Assembly (NCBI RefSeq): GCF_033547155.1
Contig: NZ_CP137892.1
Location: 1,922,001 to 1,986,000, forward strand
Direction: 5' to 3'
Origin: Pseudomonas benzenivorans
GTDB lineage: Bacteria; Pseudomonadota; Gammaproteobacteria; Pseudomonadales; Pseudomonadaceae
Length of the DNA stretch: 64,000 nt
In this document: piece by piece, positions 45,668-54,376 of the stretch
Layout: each line of letters opens with the position of its first letter
How positions within the stretch are numbered: the first letter of the stretch is position 1
Position numbers and translations under genes: made by a program
The notes under the pieces: generated by a model
Databases searched by the model: none
What the model was told of the DNA's origin: nothing
The model's input: only the letters and a program-made list of their open reading frames with translations

Positions 45668-46521
45668 ATGGCAAGGCGCTACGAACTCCCGGATGCGGCC
45701 TGGGAGTTGATCAAGGATCTGGTTTCCCCGGAACAGAAGATGGGCCGGCCTCGCAGTGATGATCGGCTGGTGCTCAACGGCATCTTCTGGATCCTCTGCT
45801 CGGGAGCCGCCTGGCGTGATCTGCCGGAACGTTTCGGCCCGTGGTCAACGGTGTATCAACGGTTCCGTGACTGGCGAGACGATGGCACGTTTGAGCGAGT
45901 ACTTGAGCGATTGCACGTCCGGTTGAATCAGGAAGGCCTGATTGATTTGGATACGTGGATGATCGACTCCACCGCGGTGCGCGCAACCCGAGCCTCTTCT
46001 GGCGCCGGGAAAAAGGGGGGCCAGAAGAACCGGTAGACCATGCCTTGGGACGTAGCCGAGGCGGCCTGACTACCAAGATTCACCTGATCTGCGATGCCAA
46101 TGGGATACCTCTTCGCTTCATGCTGACACCGGGGCAGGCCAGCGACATTGCACATGCTCAGCCGCTCTTGGAGCAGGTGCGTATCCCCGGAAAGTCGGGA
46201 CGGCCTCGCAAGCGTTGTCGTTGGTTACTGGCCGACAAAGGTTACGACGCCGAGCATCTGCGCCAGTACTGCGACCGCTACCGCATGCAGCCAGTGATTC
46301 CGCAGCGCACCATGAAGCGCAAACCCAAGCCAGGACTACCTCGGCTGTTTGATCGCCCGAAATACCGGCAACGGAACATCATCGAGCGGATGTTTGGCTG
46401 GCTGAAAGAGAGCCGGAGAATCGGCACCCGCTACGACAAGCTCGCCAGAAGTTTTGGCGCGATGGTCACGCTGGCTTGCACGCTGCGATGCCTACGGCAG
46501 TACTTTTCGTACAGAACCTAA
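45668..46521 (+). CDS. IS5/IS427 transposase made by -1 frameshifting
   Basis: The first frame (45668-46036, 122 codons) starts MARRYELPDAAWELIKDLVSPEQ and holds the first catalytic Asp (MIDSTAVRA). At A5G6 (46010-46020) a -1 shift enters a second frame that continues GGPEEPVDHALGRSRGG, with the second Asp in LADKGYDAEHL and the Glu in IIERMFGWLKESRRIGTRYDK. All three DDE residues are present, so the element may still move. The stop codon TAA uses the TA duplication plus the next host base, so it lies outside the element itself. Confidence 0.88.
46502..46518 (-). repeat. Right terminal inverted repeat of the IS
   Basis: ACTTTTCGTACAGAACC, the exact complement of the left end; followed by the second TA of the target duplication. 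Confidence 0.92.
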
Positions 46522-47098
46522 TATTCTGCTCGACGGCAAGGGCACCCTGGCGCGCTATGCCGGCTGGCTGGCCGAGAAGCAGCGCAAGCGTCGGCTGCAG
46601 GAGGTGCAGGAACAGCTGCGCGGGCAGGTCGGCCAGCTGATCCAGGCGGCCGAGCAGGATGCTCGGGCGCAGCTGATCCAGGCCCGTGCCACCTACCAGG
46701 GGGGCTTCCAGCGTCTGCTGTTGCTTGCCGCGCTGTCGCTGGGCATCGCCCTGAGCATGGACTTCTGGCTTAGCCGCACCATGCGCCAGGCGCTGAGCGC
46801 GGTGTCTGGCGCGCTGAACCGGCTGGTCGAGGGCGACCTGCGCGTCCAATGCGATTACCGTCGTAACGACGAGTTCGGCCGGGTCGCCCAGGATGTCAAC
46901 CGGGTCGCCAGCAACCTGCGCGATGCTCTGGCCCAGCTCGGCCGGACCTCCGCCGAACAGGGCCGGATCGCCCACTGCAACGCCGGTTCCTGCGCCGAGG
47001 TGCGCCAGGCCGAGATGGTCGGTGAACAGCAGGCGCTGTGCGGCCGCTACCTGACCTGAGGGCTTGTGAAAAAATCCCGCCTACTGTATGCACCAGGC

Positions 47099-48175
47099 TC
47101 ACTCGCCGACTTGCCAGGCCGTGGCTTGTGCTTGGGCCTGGCGTAGCTGGGTCCGCCAGTGTTTCAGCCCCCGCCCCGCCAGCAGGCCCAGGCGCTGCAG
47201 ATCCCGCGGGCGCGCGTCCAGGCAGGCATGCAGCCAGTCGATGCGCGCCAGGGTCAGCGGCGTGCAGGTCTGGCCGCCGAGGTCGTCGTGCAGGTCGAGC
47301 CAGTGCGAGCGCCAGGCCTCCCTCAGGTAGAGAGCGTCCAGGCCATCGCCCAGGGCCCGGCGCCAGCCCTGGATGATCGCCTGCAGCCAGTCCAGCACAG
47401 CCGTGCTGGCGCCGCGTTCGGCCAGCTCGCTGCGCAGCTGGCGGTAGGCGTCCAGGGCGATGCCTTTCTCCAGAGCGAAGGCGGCCAGCGCCCGCTGCTC
47501 CGACTGTCTTTCCAGCCCCAGCAGGTAGGCGAAGTACTGGCGCGTCTCGAAGCGCTCGACGGCATGGAACTCCGGGGTCGCGGTGCCATTGCTGTTGAAC
47601 CCGCGCAGCGGGTCGAAGCGGTACATGTAGCCGAAGTCGAACAGGCGGATGCGGCCGTCGTCGAGGAGGTTGCCGGGGCACAGGTCCCACTCGAACAGGC
47701 CTTCGAGCAGCAGCTCATGCAGGCAGGCAAACAGTTGCAGCAGGCGTCGCTCGTCCCACTCGCGCACCGCCTGGCCGTCGATCCAGGGTGACAGCAGCAG
47801 GCCCTGGCGGTAGCTGGCGTAGTGGGTGTCGACCAGCGCGGCGTAGCGCTCGGCGCCGCCCGGACGCGCTTTCAGGCGCTGGATGTCGGCGCGGCGCTGG
47901 ATCTCGTTGAGAAAGGAGGTCTGGCCGTCGACGTTGGCCACCTTGCAGCGTGGGCGGGCGCGTTTCAGCGTCCAGGGGCGGCCGCCGGCCTCGATCCGGT
48001 ACACCTCGGCGGTCAGGCCGCCGGCGAAGTGCTGGCGTACCCAGGGGCTGGCCGCCGTGGTGGCCAGCAGCCGGTCGAGGGGCAGCGGGCAGTCTTCGGC
48101 CCGGCCGACGCGCAGTTCCGCGCCGCTGGCGACGAAGGCCAGCTGTTGCCGGTGACGCTCACGCTCGAGGCTCAT
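47099..48175 (-). CDS. Kinase-fold protein translationally coupled to a periplasmic alpha-amylase
   Basis: A 358-residue cytosolic protein with protein-kinase-like motifs in order: a candidate Lys71 (WTLKRARP), the catalytic loop FEWDLCPGNLL with Asp164 and Asn169, and the metal motif FDFGY at Asp180. The usual His before the catalytic loop Asp is Trp. It resembles the small bacterial Kdo/lipopolysaccharide or aminoglycoside kinase group, but I cannot assign a substrate. Its start overlaps the amylase stop by 4 bp, so it is made together with a starch-degrading enzyme inside the maltose cluster. A sugar or protein substrate linked to maltodextrin use is possible. There is no signal peptide or membrane segment. 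Confidence 0.75.
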   Translation of the reverse strand: MSLERERHRQQLAFVASGAELRVGRAEDCPLPLDRLLATTAASPWVRQHFAGGLTAEVYRIEAGGRPWTLKRARPRCKVANVDGQTSFLNEIQRRADIQRLKARPGGAERYAALVDTHYASYRQGLLLSPWIDGQAVREWDERRLLQLFACLHELLLEGLFEWDLCPGNLLDDGRIRLFDFGYMYRFDPLRGFNSNGTATPEFHAVERFETRQYFAYLLGLERQSEQRALAAFALEKGIALDAYRQLRSELAERGASTAVLDWLQAIIQGWRRALGDGLDALYLREAWRSHWLDLHDDLGGQTCTPLTLARIDWLHACLDARPRDLQRLGLLAGRGLKHWRTQLRQAQAQATAWQVGE

Positions 48176-50256
48176 GGCTGCCGCTCCGGCTGGCCGCCCT
48201 GGACGATCACCACCCGATCCTCGCCCAGGCTACGGGCAAAGGCATAGGGCCGGGTCGACAGGCGCTGATGCTGGCCGGCGCCTATGGCCGGGTGGCGGGC
48301 GCGGAACTGGCCGAGGATCTGCCAGTGACGGATCAACGCGGCGATCTCGGGCCGATCATGTTCGGCCCAGTTCATCGGCGAGCGGGTGCCCTGTTGCGGG
48401 TCCGAGCCGCTCGGGCCGAGGGGCCGGGCGCTTTCGTCGCCGTAATACAGCTGCACCGCGCCGGGGCTGAGCAGCAGGGCGGCGCCCAGGCCGCGCTGGG
48501 CGCTCAGGCGCTTGCCCCGCTCGGCGAAGAACAGCGAGGTGTCATGGGAGGAGGCGTAGCTCATGAAGTTGTGTCCGGGGTTGTTCGCCAGCAGTTCGGC
48601 ATAGTCCTGATAGGTCTTTTCCGCCTGGTCCAGGCAGTCGCTGGCCCGGCCTGCGAGCTCGCGCTGGAGGTCGAAGTTGATCAGGGCGTCGAAACCGTTG
48701 GCCTGGTAGGCGCTGGTCTGTGGGCCCTGGCCGAACACCTCGCCGACCATCCAGAACGGCGAGCCGCTCATGGGGTCGTCCGGGTTGGCCCGCGACCAGT
48801 CGGCCCGGGCCTGGTCGGCGGCCTGGCGCAGCGCCGCCCAGCTGGCCATCTCCACGTGCTTGACGGTGTCGGCGCGAAAGCCGTCGACGCCGAATTCGCG
48901 GACCCAGAACGTCAGCCATTCGATCAGGTAGTCGCGCACCCGGTAGCCCTCGCGTTCGACCGCCTGGGTCGGCTGCTTGTGCTTGAGGAAGGCGGGCAGG
49001 GCGACCGCCTGCTCGCTCTCGGTCCTGAAGTCGGGGAGGAAGGCCAGCGAGCCCTTGAGCGGATCGACCAGCACGCTGGGCGGCTGCGGGTAGTCGGCAA
49101 TGCCGGCGCGCACCCAGTCCTTGCCCCACCAGGTGGCCCAGGCCGGGTGCTGGTAGTCGATCAGGTTGTGGTAGGCGTGCTGGTTCTCGAACGGCTCGGG
49201 CGTCCAGTCGGCCCAGTTCGCCGGCAGGTACTGGGCCATGCCGTCGCGCAGGGCGCCGAAGCCGTGGGCCTGCATGTCGGCCAGGGTCGGGTAGCCGGGG
49301 TGGTTGAGGACCACGTCGAACAGCACGTGGATGCCGCGGGCGTGGGCCTGTTCGATCAGGGCGCGCAGCTCGTTCTCGCGGCCCATGTTGGCGTCCAGCT
49401 GGGTGTAGTCCAGGGCGTAATAACCGTGGTAGCCGTAGTGGCGAAAGTCGCCCGCATCGCCGCCGCCGACCCAGCCGTGGATCTGTTCATAGGGTGCGCT
49501 GATCCACAGGGCGTTGACCCCCAGTTGCTCCAGGTAGTCGAGCTTGCCGGTCAGGCCCTTGAGGTCGCCGCCGTGGAAGGTGCCGATCTCCTGCTCGCCG
49601 TCTGCCTGGCGGCCGTAGCTGTGGTCGTTGTCCGGGTCGCCGTTGGCGAAGCGGTCGGTGAGGACGAAATACACAGTGGCGTTGCGCCAGTCGTGGCCGC
49701 TCTGGGCCGGCGCCTCGGCCGCCTCGAGCAGCAGCAGGCCTTCGCTGTCGGGCGCCGGGGTCAGGCGCACGCGACCGCCCTCGACCCGGGTCAGCTGCCC
49801 GCTGTAGGCATCCCGCACGGCCTGGCCTTCGGCGAACACCTGGCTGACATCGATGTCCAGGGCCTCGCCCTGCCAGCGCGGGCAACCCTGGCTGGACGCC
49901 GGCGCCTTGATCGGCAGCAGCCGCAGGTGCGCCTGGTCGCCCTCCTGGTACAGCAGGCGGTAGCGGCCGGGCGCCTGGACCTGCAGGCTCAGGCGACTGT
50001 CGGCCTGCCAGTCCTGGCGCTGGTAGAGCCGCAGTGGTTGGTCGTTGCCGGCCGGGGCCGGAGCCTGCAGGCGCAGCAGGCCGGGCTGCAGGTCCAGTTC
50101 GATGCTGTAGCGCCCGGGGCCGTCGGCGGACCAGGACAGCGGCAGCGGCCGCTGGTCCAGCCGGGCCTGCAGCGGCGGTTCGGCGCAGGCGCTTCGGGCG
50201 AGCAGGCCCAGGATCAGGGCGGTGAGTCCGAGGGTTGGGCGCGAAAGGCGGTGCAT
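48172..50256 (-). CDS. malS: Exported alpha-amylase, MalS-like (GH13)
   Basis: A 694-residue GH13 amylase. The start at 50256 (MHRLSRPTLGLTALILGLLARSACA) is a signal peptide with GGGAGAA upstream; a 15-codon longer frame is rejected. An N-terminal beta domain of about 190 residues precedes the barrel, which starts ATVYFVLTDRFANGDPDNDHSYGR. Catalytic motifs are GFRADTVKH (nucleophile Asp), FWMVGEVFGQG (acid/base Glu) and YASSHDTSLF. The layout matches E. coli MalS, which cuts maltodextrins in the periplasm. It is divergent from malE across a motif-rich region. Confidence 0.9.
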   Translation of the reverse strand: MHRLSRPTLGLTALILGLLARSACAEPPLQARLDQRPLPLSWSADGPGRYSIELDLQPGLLRLQAPAPAGNDQPLRLYQRQDWQADSRLSLQVQAPGRYRLLYQEGDQAHLRLLPIKAPASSQGCPRWQGEALDIDVSQVFAEGQAVRDAYSGQLTRVEGGRVRLTPAPDSEGLLLLEAAEAPAQSGHDWRNATVYFVLTDRFANGDPDNDHSYGRQADGEQEIGTFHGGDLKGLTGKLDYLEQLGVNALWISAPYEQIHGWVGGGDAGDFRHYGYHGYYALDYTQLDANMGRENELRALIEQAHARGIHVLFDVVLNHPGYPTLADMQAHGFGALRDGMAQYLPANWADWTPEPFENQHAYHNLIDYQHPAWATWWGKDWVRAGIADYPQPPSVLVDPLKGSLAFLPDFRTESEQAVALPAFLKHKQPTQAVEREGYRVRDYLIEWLTFWVREFGVDGFRADTVKHVEMASWAALRQAADQARADWSRANPDDPMSGSPFWMVGEVFGQGPQTSAYQANGFDALINFDLQRELAGRASDCLDQAEKTYQDYAELLANNPGHNFMSYASSHDTSLFFAERGKRLSAQRGLGAALLLSPGAVQLYYGDESARPLGPSGSDPQQGTRSPMNWAEHDRPEIAALIRHWQILGQFRARHPAIGAGQHQRLSTRPYAFARSLGEDRVVIVQGGQPERQP

Positions 50257-50510
50257 AAGGTTCTCCCTGAACAGTCGAGCGCCCAGTAGAGCCAAGCGCA
50301 AGCGTCTTGGGCAGGCGCAGAAGGGGCAGGGGCAGGCGATTTTTTTGTCGCTCCTCCGGCCGACTACGCCCCGCTCCTACGCCCCGGGCGGATGAGTCGG
50401 GGAGGATGTGCCGGCTCGACCTTGTGGTTGAGGATGCAGGGGCTGCGCGACCAACCATTGGCAGGCAGCGGTTGTGGATCAACAATAAGAAGCCACGAGG
50501 ACAACTCACC
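50257..50510. promoter_or_regulatory. malS-malE divergent regulatory region with MalT-type boxes
   Basis: The E. coli MalT consensus is GGGGAKGAGG. Here GGGGAGGATG (50399-50408) matches with one mismatch, GGATGA is at 50390-50395 and a minus-strand GGAGGA at 50352-50357. Two copies of CTACGCCCC (50364-50372 and 50377-50385) lie 13 bp apart among them. The cluster fits cooperative MalT binding serving both directions. A T7 run at 50340-50346 has no hairpin and is not read as a terminator. Confidence 0.6.
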
Positions 50511-51698
<1,188 letters not shown>

Positions 51699-51707
51699 TG
51701 ACCCCCG

Positions 51708-51734
51708 CCGCCGGTGACCTTTGGTCACCGGCGG
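51708..51734 (+). promoter_or_regulatory. Strong intercistronic hairpin between malE and malF
   Basis: CCGCCGGTGACC (51708-51719) pairs perfectly with GGTCACCGGCGG (51723-51734) around a TTT loop: twelve pairs with no T-tract after it. It begins 9 bp past the malE stop. The E. coli malE-malF gap also has stable hairpins that protect malE mRNA, so the same function is likely. Confidence 0.7.
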
Positions 51735-51756
51735 TGCGCCGCGAGGCTATAACAAG

Positions 51757-53322
51757 ATGACCGCCATGAACCTTTCTGCCGATCTGGCCCGCCCAGCCAT
51801 GCCCAAGTTCTTCTCCCTGCCGGTGCTGCGCAAGACCCTGCACTGGTCCGTCTGGGGCCTGTTCAATGCCCTGGCGCTGTACCTGGTGGTGGCGCTCTAT
51901 GCCCAGCAGCAGATCGCCTTCGCCCTGCTCGGGTTGGTGGTGACCGGTCTCGCCAGTTTCATCTTCATCAGCAAGCGGACCTATGCCCACCGCTACATCT
52001 ACCCGGCGCTGGCCGGCATGCTGGTGTTCGTGATCTTTCCGCTGCTGTACACGGTGGGCATCGGTTTCACCAACTACAGCGGCAGCAACCTGCTGAGTTT
52101 CGAGCAGGCGCAGCGTTACCACCTGAACCAGACCTATTTGGCCGGCGAACGCCATGCCTTCGGCCTGCACCGCGATGTCCAGGGCCAGCTGCGCCTGCGC
52201 GTCGAGGCGGGCGAGCAGGGTGCGCTGGTCTCGCCACCGCTGGTCGGCGATCCGGCTGCCAGCGAGCCGCTGGATCTGGCGCCGGCGAGCGCCGTCGAGC
52301 TGGGCGAGGCCTTGCCCCTGCGCGAGGTGATCCAGCACCGCGCCGAGCTGGAACGCTGGGTGCTGCGCAGCTCGCAGGGCGAGCTGCTGCGCCTCTACGG
52401 CCTGCGCGAGGTGGCGGCGGTCAAGCCGCTGTACCGCCTGCTGGACGGTGGCGACCTGCAGAACACCCGCAGTGGCGAGGTGCTCAGCGCCAATTGGGAC
52501 AGCGGCTTCTATGTCGACAGCCATGGCAATCAGGTGGCGCCCGGTTTCACCGTGTACGCCGGCTGGAGCAATTTCGCCAAGGTGCTGAGCGATCCGAGCA
52601 TCCGCGCGCCCTTCCTGGAGATCTTCGTCTGGACGGTGGCCTTCGCCGGGCTGACCGTGCTCTTCACCCTGGCCGTCGGCCTGCTCCTGGCCAGCCTGCT
52701 GCAGTGGGAGATGGTCGGCGGCAAGGCGTTCTACCGGGTCATGCTGATCCTGCCCTACGCGGTGCCGGCTTTCATCTCGATTCTGGTGTTCCGCGGCCTG
52801 TTCAACCAGAACTTCGGCGAGATCAACCTGATGCTCGACAGCCTGTTCGGCGTGCGCCCGGACTGGTTCAGTGACCCGACCCTGGCCCGCGGCATGATCC
52901 TGCTGGTCAACACCTGGCTCGGCTACCCCTACATGCTGCTGCTGTGCATGGGCCTGCTGCAGGCGATCCCGCGCGACCTCTACGAGGCCTCGGCGATGGA
53001 TGGCGCCACGCCCCTGGACAACCTGCTGAAGATCACCCTGCCGCTGCTGATCAAGCCGCTGGCGCCGCTGCTGATCGCCAGCTTCGCCTTCAACTTCAAC
53101 AACTTCGTCCTGATCACCCTGCTGACCCGCGGCGGCCCGGACATCATCGGCGCCACCACCCCGGCCGGCACCACCGACCTGCTGGTGAGTTACACCTACC
53201 GCATCGCCTTCCAGGACTCCGGGCAGAACTTCGCCCTGGCGGCGGCCATCGCCACCCTGATCTTCCTGGTGGTCGGCGGCATGGCCTGGCTCAACCTGAA
53301 ACTGTCGAAAGTGAAAGTCTGA
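51757..53322 (+). CDS. malF: Maltose ABC transporter permease MalF
   Basis: A 521-residue permease with the large periplasmic P2 loop that marks MalF (about residues 95-280, between [21 protein letters not shown] and [15 protein letters not shown]). The EAA loop is [23 protein letters not shown]. The ATG at 51757 is used with GAGG about 10 nt upstream; 51766 is an alternative. malG follows after 11 bp. Confidence 0.95.
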   Translation: MTAMNLSADLARPAMPKFFSLPVLRKTLHWSVWGLFNALALYLVVALYAQQQIAFALLGLVVTGLASFIFISKRTYAHRYIYPALAGMLVFVIFPLLYTVGIGFTNYSGSNLLSFEQAQRYHLNQTYLAGERHAFGLHRDVQGQLRLRVEAGEQGALVSPPLVGDPAASEPLDLAPASAVELGEALPLREVIQHRAELERWVLRSSQGELLRLYGLREVAAVKPLYRLLDGGDLQNTRSGEVLSANWDSGFYVDSHGNQVAPGFTVYAGWSNFAKVLSDPSIRAPFLEIFVWTVAFAGLTVLFTLAVGLLLASLLQWEMVGGKAFYRVMLILPYAVPAFISILVFRGLFNQNFGEINLMLDSLFGVRPDWFSDPTLARGMILLVNTWLGYPYMLLLCMGLLQAIPRDLYEASAMDGATPLDNLLKITLPLLIKPLAPLLIASFAFNFNNFVLITLLTRGGPDIIGATTPAGTTDLLVSYTYRIAFQDSGQNFALAAAIATLIFLVVGGMAWLNLKLSKVKV

Positions 53323-53333
53323 GGAATACGTCC

Positions 53334-54224
53334 ATGGCAATGGTGCAACCCAAATCCGTGAAATACCGCCTGTGGCTGACCCACCTCGGCCTGCTCGGCT
53401 TCATCGCCCTGATCGTCTTCCCGCTGCTGATGGTGGTGTCGATCTCCTTCCGCGAGGGCAACTTCGCCAGCGGCAGCCTGCTGCCGGACCAGCCGACCCT
53501 GGAGCACTGGTCGCTGGCCCTGGGCATTCCCTACACCCAAGCCGACGGCACGGTGGTCAACCCACCGTTCCCGGTGCTGACCTGGCTGTGGAACTCGCTG
53601 AAGATCGCCTTGATCAGCTCGGCGCTGATCCTGATGCTCTCGACCACCGGCGCCTACGCCTTCGCCCGCCTGCGCTTCGCCGGCAAGGGGCCGATCCTCA
53701 AGGGCATGCTGATCTTCCAGATGTTTCCGCCGGTGCTGTCGCTGGTGGCCATCTACGCCCTGTTCGACCAGCTCGGCCAGTACGCCGGCTGGCTCGGGGT
53801 CAACAGCCATGGCGCGGTCATAGTCGCCTCGCTGGGCGGCATGGCTCTGCATATCTGGACCATCAAGGGCTATTTCGAGAGCATCGACGCCTCCCTGGAG
53901 GAGGCCGCGATCGTCGACGGCGCCACCACCTGGCAGGCCTTCGTGCACATCCTGCTGCCGATGAGCGTGCCGATCCTGGCGGTGGTGTTCATCCTCGCCT
54001 TCATCACCAGCATCACCGAATACCCGATCGCCTCGGTGCTGCTGATGGACGTCGACAAGCTGACCCTGTCGGTCGGCGCCCAGCAGTATCTGTACGAGCA
54101 GAACTACCTGTGGGGCGACTTCGCCGCCGCCGCGGTGCTCTCCGGCCTGCCGATCACCGCGGTGTTCCTCTACTGCCAGAAGTGGATAGTCGGCGGCCTG
54201 ACCGCCGGCGGGGTCAAGGGCTAG
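53334..54224 (+). CDS. malG: Maltose ABC transporter permease MalG
   Basis: A 296-residue permease beginning [21 protein letters not shown]. The EAA loop reads [25 protein letters not shown] and the end [13 protein letters not shown] matches E. coli MalG, whose C-terminal tail enters the translocation path. A ribosome site GAGGAA lies about 6 nt before the start. The ATPase gene is not adjacent but at 59.0 kb, past malT and the GH13 gene. Confidence 0.95.
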   Translation: MAMVQPKSVKYRLWLTHLGLLGFIALIVFPLLMVVSISFREGNFASGSLLPDQPTLEHWSLALGIPYTQADGTVVNPPFPVLTWLWNSLKIALISSALILMLSTTGAYAFARLRFAGKGPILKGMLIFQMFPPVLSLVAIYALFDQLGQYAGWLGVNSHGAVIVASLGGMALHIWTIKGYFESIDASLEEAAIVDGATTWQAFVHILLPMSVPILAVVFILAFITSITEYPIASVLLMDVDKLTLSVGAQQYLYEQNYLWGDFAAAAVLSGLPITAVFLYCQKWIVGGLTAGGVKG

Positions 54225-54376
54225 GGGGGGCGTTGTCATCCAACTTTGCCGCGCCCATCGGTGGATCGATGAAACCTCAGCTACGCGCCCCTATCCACCC
54301 GACGTATTATCCGCGCGCAGCGCTTGACGTAAGATCCGACGCTACCCGAGACAACGACAATTAACGGGAGTGGTTT

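Larger units (their letters stand above)
45609..46518 (+). mobile_element. IS5-family element, IS427 group, 910 bp
   Basis: The element has perfect 17-bp terminal inverted repeats (GGTTCTGTACGAAAAGT) and is flanked by a TA duplication (45607-45608 and 46519-46520), the usual target of the IS427 group. It carries a two-frame DDE transposase. Removing the element and one TA restores the chemoreceptor frame exactly. Its GC content is lower than that of the surroundings. Confidence 0.92.
44834..47059 (+). pseudogene. Methyl-accepting chemotaxis protein, split by an IS and lacking its signalling domain
   Basis: The first part (44834-45608) encodes MPFSTRLAALS, a membrane segment (LYLLIAALSLLLALLGG) and a helical periplasmic sensor part. 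An IS element follows. After it the frame resumes exactly (…FAEIKA | NILLDGKGTLARYAGW) with a second membrane segment (RLLLLAALSLGIALSMDFW) and a HAMP domain (LNRLVEGDLRVQCDYRRNDEFGRV). The frame then ends at 47059 with no methylation or CheA-contact hairpin, so even without the IS it could not signal. The place between lamB and malE suggests a former maltose or sugar receptor. The sensor part is not the PAS or Cache type. Confidence 0.85.

Noticed and set aside
47060..47098. A6/T6 run as terminator of the kinase-like gene
   Set aside because: The bases before the T-run on the minus strand (AGGCGGGA) do not form a stem.
50340..50346. T7 run as a terminator
   Set aside because: No hairpin precedes it on either strand and it lies in the divergent malS-malE promoter region.
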